DNA of 64,000 nt, taken from NCBI RefSeq assembly GCF_014651875.1, contig NZ_BMXS01000001.1, positions 372,001 to 436,000 on the forward strand, in the 5' to 3' direction. Origin of the DNA: Litchfieldella qijiaojingensis (GTDB lineage: Bacteria; Pseudomonadota; Gammaproteobacteria; Pseudomonadales; Halomonadaceae). This document shows positions 17,209-26,811 of this stretch, in pieces; within the stretch, counting starts at the first letter, position 1; the number at the start of each line of letters is the position of its first letter. The position numbers and the translations under genes were made by a program. Below the pieces are notes generated by a model that was given only the letters and a program-made list of their open reading frames with translations, had not been told where the DNA came from and did not search any database.

Positions 17209-20200
17209 TCATGGTCCCACCGGTGATTGCCGCATCGGTGCGCGATAGTCCGTTGCGGTTACCCTTCCGACATTGATCAGTCGCTCCATGACGGCACGAT
17301 AAAAGGCCGACTTGAAGTTATGGATCGGGTCACCAACGGCAAAGGTGGCATCAGTGATATGGATCTCATTCTGACTGAGCAACACCTCCACCACATCCGG
17401 TCGTTTCGCCCCCACCTCGCCCAGGAAAAAGCCGTACATGTCGCCAGCCCGTGTTGAATACTTGAACTCATGCCAGCGTCGTCGTACCTGTGCGTCCGAA
17501 TGGTTTTGCAGAGCATCGAAAAGCGGCTTGATGACCGGGTCGTTCTGTCGCACTAACTCCAGCACGAAGTCGCGTACATTCCAGCTCAGTATCGGCTCGT
17601 GCAGGCTGTGACCGGTATTACCGGCGGTAATCGCCTCCTGTAGTCGACTGGCGATCTGGTGAAAATCCTGACGCGTATTGGTCATGACGAAATCCACCTC
17701 GCTGCCTCGACCAAGCCAACTCGCACGAACTTCAGCGATCACCACCGATTCCAGCCAACCGGGTTGATTCTTGAACTGCTGTTGCAGTTCGGCGTCACTT
17801 AGATCCGACAATGGAATTCTGCGGTTGCCGTCACGCACCGAACGGTAACGCTGGCGAATGAACGCAATGCCTTGTGAGGTCAGGTTGCCCTCGGCATCCT
17901 GAAGTTGCCGGACACGTTGGCCCTGGCCAGCACCTGCGGAAGTTCTCTCACTGGTTGGTCGCATCGGTCCGGAGCCCAGGTCCGGATCCCGATCTCGCAG
18001 ATACCGCTGGATGTCTTCTATCATCGCGCGGTATTCGGGTGATCCTGGAGCCACATGCGTCGTGCGTGAGCCCCAGTAGACCTGATAGTCCCCATCGTGA
18101 GTGAAGCGGACGGTACGTTCGGTGCCGTCCGGATAGTGGATGCGAACGTAGAAAGGTTCGGAATGGCCGCCCTCGATGCCGTACTCGGTACGCCCACGGC
18201 CCACGCCGGGTATATCGAATTCGACAAATTCCCGTACATGGCCACCTTCGGCGAAGAAGCGCATCATCAGGCCCTGAAAATCGGCCGGGGCAGGCAGGCG
18301 GTAGGTGAGAACATTGCCGGGGTTGGGGTGATAATGCACCAAGGCATTCCAGCCAGCTTCCGGCGCAGTAACGCTGCCTTCGTCACCGATGCGAACCAGA
18401 AACTCACCGGTTTCGGGATCATGATAAATTGCTACCTCTCGACCAGCGGATGCCTCCAAGGCCTCGTTGTAGGCGGTATAGGCTTCATCGGCATCGAAAA
18501 TTCGACGACGATAGGTACCCGCCTGGGGCGGATTCTGCACCTCCGCTGATGGTCGAGGTGGCGGCAGGCTTCGGTCCACCCCCTCGCCCAGCCGATCCAG
18601 AAGGCGTTGTGGCGACTGGGTATCCGCGCTTCCGGCTCGCGGTGTAGCCGTAGTGCCGGTGCCTGGCGGGTCCGTGGGCCGGCCGGTGCCGGTCATGGTG
18701 CGTTCACCGGTGGGCGGTGTGTCGACTTCTACACCAGCTCGTCCACCAGCCGTGCCTTCTCCCCCTTCCCGAGGTGGATGGAAACCCGGCGTATCGTCTC
18801 CCGGACTGCCGCTGGATCGGCGCCCTTGATAGCGAGCGTGCGCAAGAGAGCCTCCCGCCATGATACCGATCTGCAGCATGGCGTTACCGAGGATTTCCAG
18901 AAGACGGGCGGCACGTTCGCTTTCAGGCAAGTTCTGCAAGGCAGCGATCTGTTGCACTACGCCCGCCCCCATCAGCAGGATACCGGCACCGTCGGCACCG
19001 ATTCCCATGATCATCAACGCTCGTCCGAGACGGACCATGCGCAAAGGCGTTGCCACCTGAGCCAGCCCGACCATCCCACCGACGATGTTGACCACGTCCA
19101 TCGCCGTTTGCAGATCGAAGCGCAGGGTATCGGCCTGGTAACGTTCATAGAGCCGGTACACGGAAGGCGCCGCACCTATCAACCCCACAGGCAACAGAAT
19201 GTACAGACTGGTACCGCCGGTAAAGGGTGCAGCAGCAATGGCACCAATGGACACCACCATGCTCGCGCCTTCCAGTGCTTCCATCAGCACGCGGCCACTG
19301 CCGGCCTCGACACGCAGGTGATGAATGCTGCCACCCACCCGGTAGGCGACACGCCCCCTCCCATAGTCGCTGCTGGTTTCCAGCAAGTCCGTCAATGCCA
19401 GTTCGACCGCCATGCGCAAGGCTTCATCACTGGCAGGCTGGGAGTGAGTGGCGCGGCCCGTACCGATCCCGCTCTGAGGTGTAGTCAGATCGGATATGAA
19501 GACTTCCCGAGCACCATCTACGGGACCACGGTCGTATGTCTCGAGAGCCAGGGTAACGCTGTGGCCGAGATCGCTGACGAAGGTAGCCATGAGTTCCATG
19601 GGCACACCTTCCTCGTCGACCACTCGGGCCTCCCGGGTCCCCACCATTTCCACGGCAGTTTCATGCTGGTCACGCAACCGCCGCAAGGTACGCTGATCCT
19701 CCCAATCGGTACCCGGACCACCGATAGCGCGAAGACGCTCGCGCAAGCGGGAAATCTCTTCGCTGTCCCGGCTAGCCTCTGGAGCACTCTCGAGCGCCCG
19801 GATTCGGGCTCGCAGACGTATCCGTTCCTCAATGGTACGGATCTGTTGCGCGAGGTCGTTGACGTTCTGGACCAGCCGCTGCCGGGGCGTGGCCAGGAGC
19901 GTCCGCAAATATTCCATTTCCTCGCGCAGCTCGGCCGCATTGGCAGGAGGAAATGGCGCACTCAAGAGACCCTGAATTTCGGCGATTCGCAGGCGTGCCT
20001 GGAACTGGGTACGGGCAGTTCCCTCGACCTGTTCAATGGCCATTTGAGTCGGGTCCTGCGCCACCACTGGTTGGTAGGCGACGCTAGGCATGCGCACCAC
20101 TTCCTCATCGCCCTCGAGTATGGGGATGGCGCGGCAACGGATCACGTACATCCCCGGTTCGGGAAAGACGATGGGGCGTACATTCCGAGGTTGGGTCACC

Positions 20201-22326
20201 CATTCGAAGCCAAAGCGCAATACCGTACCTGTGATGCGTAGAATGTTGTTGATACCGACCAGATCGTGGGCGGCCGTCCCAAAAGGGACGCCCGTCATCT
20301 CGCGAATGCGCTCGATATCGGTTTCGTTATAGCGGTGGGTACGGCGCATGCGGACATCCCACACCTCACCAAGACTGGGCCGCTCACCGGCCATTTGCTC
20401 GACATCCGGCACCTGTGGTGCGGTCTCGCTCTCCTCTTCCGGAGGATCGGGGATACGGATGCGTTCCCAGAGAAATCCATAAAGAGCGAAGGCATCCGTC
20501 CAATGGCCGAACTCCAGGTTCATGGAGAAGCTGTGATCGGTTTCCAGTGCCGCGGAGAACAAGGGCGGCAACAATTCCGGAGAAACGCTCAATGTCGCAT
20601 TCCAAGCCGGGGCATTGGCACGCGCCGGGTGGTCCATGATTTCGCCGGTCCGCCGGCCTGCCTGGCCGACATGACCTAGGAAGCGGCCAAAGCGACCGAG
20701 TATCTCAATGCGAGCGTCATGACCATCCGAGCTGCGTCCGGCTTCCAGCAACTGAGGTTGAGTCCTGGCATAACGCAAAAACATCAGTGCCTTGGCCTGA
20801 CGAGGATGATCATTCTGCATCGTATCCGCTGCAGGCGCTTGTTGCAGGTCCTGGGCATCCTCCACGCTGATTCCCCAAAGAATCACGTAGGAGACTACGG
20901 CATGTACCCGGGTATTACGCTCGAGGGCATCACCGGCCTCGACATCCGTACTGCCGATGGCAACGTCCTGACGGATCGCTTCCAATAACTCGACCGGAGG
21001 ATAGAGCGCAGCCATCAGGTTGCCCAGCGCTTCCTGTCGACTCGACTCACCACCCGGAGCGTCCGATTGGGCCGCACGGTGATAGATGCGCAGTAGTTCC
21101 CCTTGCTGAGACAGTTCTTCACGGAATATCCACTCGGTATACCAAGCCGGCATGAGAGGCTGCACTTCCGGCCAAAGATTCGCCGAGGTAAGCCCCAGTG
21201 CCAATCGCTTGCGTTCCTCTTCGCTCAGTTGCACTTCAAAGCCGAAATCTTCCCCTTCCAGCAGAGCGACCAACTTGTTGGAAGCGCGAATGTCGATATG
21301 CAGAGGACCTTGTATAGGATCCCCCGACTCCGCTGTCGAATTGGCGGAAAAACGTCCGAAACCAGATACATTCTGACGCTCCAAAGCGTCGTATACTCGC
21401 TGTTCGATGCCGCGCCGGTATTGCGTTCCCAGCAATCTCTTCAGCACGATCGCCATGGCTTCGAATCGAGTGGGCCCACCGCTGTAAACGCTGTTCTCCT
21501 CCGGGTGAAAATCCATGCCGAATAGGCCGACGGCGATCGCGGAGGAAGGCACTTCGCGATCGGGAAAAACGTCTTCGCCATCGCGAGCAACCCATTGCGC
21601 GCCAAGCTGCTGCTGAACATGAGCCAATTCATGGCTCAGCAAATGCAGACCAGCACGAGTGTTCGGCGCATACTGGTTCTGTCCAAAGAAAACGTGGGGA
21701 CCGACAGTAAAGGCACGCGCCCTGAGTTGCATGCTAAGGGTGGCTGCCTCGGCGTCTTGATGTACCCGGACACAGCCGAGATCCAACCCCATGGCTGCTT
21801 CCACTACCTCCCGGATGGAAGCATCCAGAACTCTACCCCGTTGCTGTGTAGCGCCGTGAATGCGTTTTCCCAATGACGTTTCCAGTGGCTGTCCTTTGGG
21901 CTCTGGTCTTACGACAGCAGGTTTGAGCTGCACCGGGCGGGTAGCATCCTCGCCACGATCGTCTTCATCTTCGGGGTCGGCATCGGCTGCGCGCTGAACG
22001 AGTGTCATCTCTTCATCGCCATCCCTGTCTTCCTCTTGCTCCTGCTCCGACTCAGGCAGGCGTTGTACCGGTGGTGGCGTCGTCATGACGGGTGCTGACA
22101 GCGTCGTCTGAGCCTGCCGATCGTGCACTTGACTGACGACACGATCGGCAACACGGTTGGCCTCCCGTTCGAGAGGATCGCGACTCGATCCCACCCAGAG
22201 TTTCGGTTGCACCATCAAGGGCTGAGAAGGAGGCGCCAACGGCTGCTTGGTGGTGCTGCGCTCCACCCCGTCTTGCTTTGGCGCCAATTGACGCAACTCG
22301 ACCCGAACTCCAGAGGCGCGTTCCAC
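17209..22326 (-). CDS. Giant DUF4157 (eCIS-core) protein with JAMM/MPN-like region, putative cargo toxin
   Basis: The 1705-residue protein starts at GTG 22326, after GAGGT and 3 nt beyond the previous stop. Residues 1-130 are low-complexity and acidic. A DUF4157 domain (about 145-245) holds VRVHQDAEAA and the motif HELAH (232-236). A long beta-rich middle, a coiled coil (about 790-870) and a hydrophobic region (about 1025-1110) come next, then a Pro/Gly/Thr linker. Around 1270-1420 lies a domain with HYHP (His1331, His1333) and PAPAD (Asp1349), close to the HxHP...SxxD pattern of JAMM metalloproteases but with Ala for Ser. The last 250 residues are unrecognised. I infer an eCIS-loaded toxin. 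Confidence 0.75.
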   Translation of the reverse strand: MERASGVRVELRQLAPKQDGVERSTTKQPLAPPSQPLMVQPKLWVGSSRDPLEREANRVADRVVSQVHDRQAQTTLSAPVMTTPPPVQRLPESEQEQEEDRDGDEEMTLVQRAADADPEDEDDRGEDATRPVQLKPAVVRPEPKGQPLETSLGKRIHGATQQRGRVLDASIREVVEAAMGLDLGCVRVHQDAEAATLSMQLRARAFTVGPHVFFGQNQYAPNTRAGLHLLSHELAHVQQQLGAQWVARDGEDVFPDREVPSSAIAVGLFGMDFHPEENSVYSGGPTRFEAMAIVLKRLLGTQYRRGIEQRVYDALERQNVSGFGRFSANSTAESGDPIQGPLHIDIRASNKLVALLEGEDFGFEVQLSEEERKRLALGLTSANLWPEVQPLMPAWYTEWIFREELSQQGELLRIYHRAAQSDAPGGESSRQEALGNLMAALYPPVELLEAIRQDVAIGSTDVEAGDALERNTRVHAVVSYVILWGISVEDAQDLQQAPAADTMQNDHPRQAKALMFLRYARTQPQLLEAGRSSDGHDARIEILGRFGRFLGHVGQAGRRTGEIMDHPARANAPAWNATLSVSPELLPPLFSAALETDHSFSMNLEFGHWTDAFALYGFLWERIRIPDPPEEESETAPQVPDVEQMAGERPSLGEVWDVRMRRTHRYNETDIERIREMTGVPFGTAAHDLVGINNILRITGTVLRFGFEWVTQPRNVRPIVFPEPGMYVIRCRAIPILEGDEEVVRMPSVAYQPVVAQDPTQMAIEQVEGTARTQFQARLRIAEIQGLLSAPFPPANAAELREEMEYLRTLLATPRQRLVQNVNDLAQQIRTIEERIRLRARIRALESAPEASRDSEEISRLRERLRAIGGPGTDWEDQRTLRRLRDQHETAVEMVGTREARVVDEEGVPMELMATFVSDLGHSVTLALETYDRGPVDGAREVFISDLTTPQSGIGTGRATHSQPASDEALRMAVELALTDLLETSSDYGRGRVAYRVGGSIHHLRVEAGSGRVLMEALEGASMVVSIGAIAAAPFTGGTSLYILLPVGLIGAAPSVYRLYERYQADTLRFDLQTAMDVVNIVGGMVGLAQVATPLRMVRLGRALMIMGIGADGAGILLMGAGVVQQIAALQNLPESERAARLLEILGNAMLQIGIMAGGSLAHARYQGRRSSGSPGDDTPGFHPPREGGEGTAGGRAGVEVDTPPTGERTMTGTGRPTDPPGTGTTATPRAGSADTQSPQRLLDRLGEGVDRSLPPPRPSAEVQNPPQAGTYRRRIFDADEAYTAYNEALEASAGREVAIYHDPETGEFLVRIGDEGSVTAPEAGWNALVHYHPNPGNVLTYRLPAPADFQGLMMRFFAEGGHVREFVEFDIPGVGRGRTEYGIEGGHSEPFYVRIHYPDGTERTVRFTHDGDYQVYWGSRTTHVAPGSPEYRAMIEDIQRYLRDRDPDLGSGPMRPTSERTSAGAGQGQRVRQLQDAEGNLTSQGIAFIRQRYRSVRDGNRRIPLSDLSDAELQQQFKNQPGWLESVVIAEVRASWLGRGSEVDFVMTNTRQDFHQIASRLQEAITAGNTGHSLHEPILSWNVRDFVLELVRQNDPVIKPLFDALQNHSDAQVRRRWHEFKYSTRAGDMYGFFLGEVGAKRPDVVEVLLSQNEIHITDATFAVGDPIHNFKSAFYRAVMERLINVGRVTATDYRAPMRQSPVGP

Positions 22327-22329
22327 GAG

Positions 22330-23238
22330 CTACCTCTTCGAGCGTTCCGGCCCATAGCAATAAGCGCAAAAGTCATAACCCAATGCCTGCGCCTGCTTTT
22401 CGCTCGTGAAATACACCCGGTGATCCGGGCGCATTCTGCCGATCTGGCAACCCGGCTGTTCGTTGTGCAGATCGTGCAGTTCGCGGGTGCTGCTGTTGCC
22501 CAGGTAGCGGGTTCGCAGTTGGCATGCGTCGGTGTTTTCCACCGTGAGCTCGATATCCCGGTAGCTAACGTTTCCAGGCGTCGGATAGAGCGTGCGGGCG
22601 TCGACGCTCTTGCTGCCCTGGAAGCTGGCACCGAGGTAGACCGGGTTGTTGATGGCCGCGGCGGCATTGCGAAGGCGGCTTTGATTGGTGTTGATGCGCA
22701 GCCCACTCTGTCCGCCTTCATCGATCAGGCCCGGCCCTGTTCCACCGCCGGTCTCGCTCGGTGTGTCGCGGTATTCTGGCGACCAATTCAGTTTGAAATA
22801 GCCATGGCGGTCGGTCTTGCTCTGGACCAATGCGTCCCGATGGCCGTCGCGATCCGGGTAAAGGGCCACATTGGCGTTGTCGAGCGGTATGCCCTCCTGA
22901 TTGCGCACATGGCCGTGCACGATCCATTGGTTCTCCTCCCGCTCGACGATGGGTACCCCGGCACGGTCGCGCTCCGCGCGGGTATTGACCAGCATCACGT
23001 GCTCACGGCGCATGCGAGCATCGGCCTCTTGGAACCGTGGGTGATCGGCGCCATGGCGCTGCTCCATGCGAGCTCGCTCTCGGCGTGACTGCACGAGCTT
23101 GGCTCGTTTGATATTGCTCAGGGTCGCCAGCCCCTGGCCGCGCTCGGCATCGAAGCGCTCGGGTGAGTTCTTGAGTACGCCCTCGACCTGCTCAAGGGCG
23201 ATGTTGCGGCCTTTGTTCTTGTACGTTCGCTGTTGCAT
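22330..23238 (-). CDS. eCIS-associated protein: carboxypeptidase-regulatory-like fold plus Ada-type metal-binding tail
   Basis: The 302-residue product begins MQQRTYKNKGRNIALEQVEG. Its helical first third is rich in Arg and Glu. A beta-sandwich segment follows with IVHGHVRNQEGIPLDNANVA, then TDRHGYFKLNWSP, the pattern of carboxypeptidase-regulatory or SpaA-like domains. The C-terminus carries ELHDLHNEQPGCQI and VYFTSEKQAQALGYDFCAYC, which resembles the metal-binding Cys motif of Ada-like domains. It sits between the fibre gene and the cargo genes (3 nt from each neighbour), so I infer a cargo adaptor or chaperone. I know no characterised homologue. A GTG at 23256 could add six residues. Confidence 0.55.
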   Translation of the reverse strand: MQQRTYKNKGRNIALEQVEGVLKNSPERFDAERGQGLATLSNIKRAKLVQSRRERARMEQRHGADHPRFQEADARMRREHVMLVNTRAERDRAGVPIVEREENQWIVHGHVRNQEGIPLDNANVALYPDRDGHRDALVQSKTDRHGYFKLNWSPEYRDTPSETGGGTGPGLIDEGGQSGLRINTNQSRLRNAAAAINNPVYLGASFQGSKSVDARTLYPTPGNVSYRDIELTVENTDACQLRTRYLGNSSTRELHDLHNEQPGCQIGRMRPDHRVYFTSEKQAQALGYDFCAYCYGPERSKR

Positions 23239-23240
23239 GG

Positions 23241-26200
23241 CTATTGATCCCTCCACAACATGTTCAGACCGTTATCGATGCCGACACTGGTATTGACCTG
23301 TGCGCTATTGGTGGCGCTCAGATCCTGATTCGGCACCAGAATCCGGCGCCAGTTGCTCAGGGCCTCGCACCAGAATGTCAGGAAGCTGAAGGCATTGAAC
23401 AGCACCTGGTTGTCGTGTTCGCGGATACTGGGAGTGAGGAACGGCAAGGCGGCGAGCGGCGACTCCAGATTGAGGAAACAATGCGTGGCCTGGTTGTCGC
23501 TAGTGTTGTTGAAGACCAGCCCCAGGGCGACGGAAGAGAACAGCGCGATCATCAACGTTTCCTTGAAGCGGTTGTCCTGGACGCGCACCGTCATGCCCAC
23601 CGTCAGCAGATTGGTGAACAAGATGTCGACACGGAAATCGCAGTCGAACTGATTATTCTGCACGGCGACGTCATCCAGGCTGACGATGGCGGCCTGGGAG
23701 ATGGCGAAGTCGACATCGACTTCCGACAGGTCGAGGAACAGCTGGTTGTCGGCGAACAGCACATTGCCGTTGGCGAGGTAGCGACCGATGCCCTGGTCAT
23801 CCAGGCCACGCGTTGGCGCGGGAATGAAACCGTCACCGCCACTCGGCAAGTCTCCGGCGTCCACCGGGTCGGCTGTGGCGCCTCGGAACAGCATGGTCTG
23901 CAAGTAGAACTCGTTCGACAGGCCATAGTTGACGATCAGCACCGTGGTGGCCCAGAAACTCGGATCGCCCGACCTCGGAACCAGCGCCTGGGAGGTAAGT
24001 TGATTGCCCTGGACACTCATCGGCCCCAGGCCGCCCAGCGCCAGCGCCTGTCCCAGTGGCTGGGAGACGATGTTGTCATGAATCCTCGCCGCCGGTACGC
24101 CGTTCTGGCGCGGGCGGAACTCGCGGCCGACATCGAGGGCATCGATGCCCGGCAAGGCATAAGGCACGACGATGCCGCCGCGCCGCCCCGAGAACGCTTC
24201 CTCGGCATCCTCCTCGGTTTGCTGGCCGTTATTGCGGACACGATTGCGGCCGATATCCAACCCTTCGACATGCAGCACGAAGATTCCGCATACCGGCTGC
24301 AGATGATCCGGCCCATTGTCCTCGATGACATTGTCATGGATACGCAGCGCCTCGACATCGGCCAAGCCGATGGCGCCATAGCCCATGTAGCCCTGCGCCT
24401 CCTGTGGTAGCGCCTGCAAATCCCGCCAGAGATTGTCGCGCAGTTCGTTGCCAAGAATGTCCAGCCCATGGACGCTGATGAACTCGTCGGCTTCGTCCAG
24501 ATTGAAGAAGGCCACCACGCCGATGCCGCACAACCCCATGCCATGGATACGGTTGCGCTCGATGCGAATATCGTAGAGAGCCCCGGCGGACTGGTAGGTG
24601 ACGCCGGTATCTGGATCGCCGCCGGGTGGCAGGTAGACACTGCCGGGCGCGCAGGGATCGCAGGGATCCTGAACATTGACGATCCAACCGATCAGGCCCG
24701 GCCCGACGTTGCCATCCTCGTCGACCGTCTCGACGCTGCCCAAGGTGATGCCGTGACCGATACCGCCGAAGATGTCGTTGTCGATCACCTGAATGCGTTC
24801 GCAGGTACCGGCGATATGAATGCCACCGCGCCCGGCCTCGACCTGGATCGATGCAGGGGTTGGAGGTGGGGCCGCGACCGGTGCCGCTGTCAGTGAATCG
24901 CTTGCAATCCGTCTCGGGATTACCTGAATGCGGTTGTGCTCCACCAGCACGTCGTCGCCGAGCAGGAACAATGGCGCCCAACCGCTGGCGACATCGTCGG
25001 CCAGCAGCAGGCAATCGCGCACTACCACCTCATTGGCACCGGCGATCTTGATCGCACTGTCGGCCCCGGCATGCACTTCCAGTCCGAGCAGGCGAATCCC
25101 GCGACACTCCACCCCCTGCTCATCGCTTTCGATGGTAATGCCAATACCGCGCGGTGCAGCCTCGACACCCAGCGAATCGATGCGCACATTGCGCCGCCCC
25201 TCCGCCAAGAACACCGGCTCAGGGGTGCCAACGTCGTCTGTCGCCGGCCGCCCGACCACCCGACTGCGCGGGCCACAGCCGTGGATGCGGACGTTATCCT
25301 TGTCGATGACGACGCTTTCCTCATAGGTACCGGGCAACACGCAGATCTCGCCACCACTCGGCGGCAGGTGATCGACGGCATCCTGGATGGTCGCGAAATC
25401 ACCGAAGCTATGCAGCCCATCCCCGACCTTATAAGTGCAGCAGGTCTGGATCCTGGTCAGAGGCTGGAATACCCGGCGACAGTCATGAATGTCCGGTGGC
25501 CCATCAAGCGTCACCACCGGGCCGGCATTCCAGTTCAGGATGGCGAGCGGTGCCCTGTGATAGGTGACACCGTGAGGCGGCGCGTCTGCCGGCCAGACAG
25601 CGGGATCGAAATCGGTACCAGCGGTGCGCAGCGGAAAGGTCCAGTAATCGCCGGGGCGATAGTTGGCGTTGTCGGCCGTGGGTGGATCGAAGGTCAGACG
25701 CAGGCCCAGTTCGAAATCCACCGGCGCGCCGGTGGCGAAGGTCTGGATCAGGCGGGTGCCATCCCACAGCCGGAAGAAGGCCTCGTCGCTGGCCGCGCCC
25801 GGCCAGGCGCCAACGATGTTGGTCAGAGAGAGAACACCATCGCCAACGCTGGAGGCATCGGCCTCCATCACCACCTCCCAGTAAGTGCCGGAGTCGTGGG
25901 GTGCCAGAACTTCGAGGAAGAAATCGTCCAGGCCGCAATGATCGATCATCTGGTCATTGGCCAGCACGCTGATCTGGTCCAGAGCATTATCGAAGGTGCC
26001 GCGTCCGACCAGACCGCCGTTGAAGCGGGAGTACTTGAAGCGCGCCTCGCCATCTGTCGTCGGGCTGGCGACCTCGATACGGAACAGGTAGTGCTCGAAA
26101 CCGCTGTAGCCACCACCAGCCTGAACCGGGCAGTCGCCACCGATGGCCAGGGTGGGTGCGGGCGTGACCGTCAAGTGCCCTTGCTGATCCGGGTCATCGA

Positions 26201-26759
26201 GTAGCCGCTCCAGGTTGCCGCAATCCTCGCCGTCCCGGAGGCGCAACAGCCGTAAACGGTAGTGCAATATGGAGCGTTCGGTGGTATCCGGGCCGCCGAG
26301 TGCCGGTTCGAGCAGGCACTGCGGATCCTGGAAAGCACTGAATGCCTCTTCCCAAGCTTCCAGGATCACCGCATCGCGCTCACCGGCGGCGATGCTGGCG
26401 GCATCCGGCTGCGGATCGTCGATGGGAGGTCCGAACCAAGTGGTCGGCAGCACCAACGGCATCTCGCCCGGAATGTAGAGGTGCAGGCCGTCGATCCAGC
26501 CGCGCCCCGGTTCCACAGTGACTTCGACACCGCTGCCATCGGACTCGGCACTTACCACCCGCCAGCTATCCGGCTCGGCCGCCGGTATGCCAACCAGGTC
26601 CGGACCAATGACGTCCTGACCAAGCAGCTCGCGTAGATGGCGGGCGATCTCGGTTTCGGCGTTCCAGTCCTGATCCAGAAGCACCCTGCCCTGCTGATGC
26701 CAAACGCCGGTGAAGTTGTCGACCGGTTGAAAGTTCAGTTGCGAGAAGTCCCCTTTCAT
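23241..26759 (-). CDS. DUF6519-type protein with right-handed beta-helix, probable eCIS tail fibre
   Basis: The 1172-residue protein starts MKGDFSQLNFQPVDNFTGVW followed by HQQGRVLLDQDWN, the signature of the DUF6519 N-terminal domain found in phage-tail-like clusters. From about residue 450 (SFGDFATIQDAVDHLPPSGG) it turns into a long parallel beta-helix with repeated turns such as IRIHGCGP, VVRDCLLL, VLVEHNRIQV, IQVIDNDIFG and LRIHDNVIEDNG. Such pectate-lyase-like helices form receptor-binding fibres or spikes. It lies right after the baseplate genes, so I assign it as the particle's fibre or surface-binding protein. The target is unknown. Confidence 0.7.
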   Translation of the reverse strand: MKGDFSQLNFQPVDNFTGVWHQQGRVLLDQDWNAETEIARHLRELLGQDVIGPDLVGIPAAEPDSWRVVSAESDGSGVEVTVEPGRGWIDGLHLYIPGEMPLVLPTTWFGPPIDDPQPDAASIAAGERDAVILEAWEEAFSAFQDPQCLLEPALGGPDTTERSILHYRLRLLRLRDGEDCGNLERLLDDPDQQGHLTVTPAPTLAIGGDCPVQAGGGYSGFEHYLFRIEVASPTTDGEARFKYSRFNGGLVGRGTFDNALDQISVLANDQMIDHCGLDDFFLEVLAPHDSGTYWEVVMEADASSVGDGVLSLTNIVGAWPGAASDEAFFRLWDGTRLIQTFATGAPVDFELGLRLTFDPPTADNANYRPGDYWTFPLRTAGTDFDPAVWPADAPPHGVTYHRAPLAILNWNAGPVVTLDGPPDIHDCRRVFQPLTRIQTCCTYKVGDGLHSFGDFATIQDAVDHLPPSGGEICVLPGTYEESVVIDKDNVRIHGCGPRSRVVGRPATDDVGTPEPVFLAEGRRNVRIDSLGVEAAPRGIGITIESDEQGVECRGIRLLGLEVHAGADSAIKIAGANEVVVRDCLLLADDVASGWAPLFLLGDDVLVEHNRIQVIPRRIASDSLTAAPVAAPPPTPASIQVEAGRGGIHIAGTCERIQVIDNDIFGGIGHGITLGSVETVDEDGNVGPGLIGWIVNVQDPCDPCAPGSVYLPPGGDPDTGVTYQSAGALYDIRIERNRIHGMGLCGIGVVAFFNLDEADEFISVHGLDILGNELRDNLWRDLQALPQEAQGYMGYGAIGLADVEALRIHDNVIEDNGPDHLQPVCGIFVLHVEGLDIGRNRVRNNGQQTEEDAEEAFSGRRGGIVVPYALPGIDALDVGREFRPRQNGVPAARIHDNIVSQPLGQALALGGLGPMSVQGNQLTSQALVPRSGDPSFWATTVLIVNYGLSNEFYLQTMLFRGATADPVDAGDLPSGGDGFIPAPTRGLDDQGIGRYLANGNVLFADNQLFLDLSEVDVDFAISQAAIVSLDDVAVQNNQFDCDFRVDILFTNLLTVGMTVRVQDNRFKETLMIALFSSVALGLVFNNTSDNQATHCFLNLESPLAALPFLTPSIREHDNQVLFNAFSFLTFWCEALSNWRRILVPNQDLSATNSAQVNTSVGIDNGLNMLWRDQ

Positions 26760-26811
26760 GACGGGTCTCCCTGACTGTTTGCGGTGACTGTTGCGCTAAA
26801 CACCGGCACCG

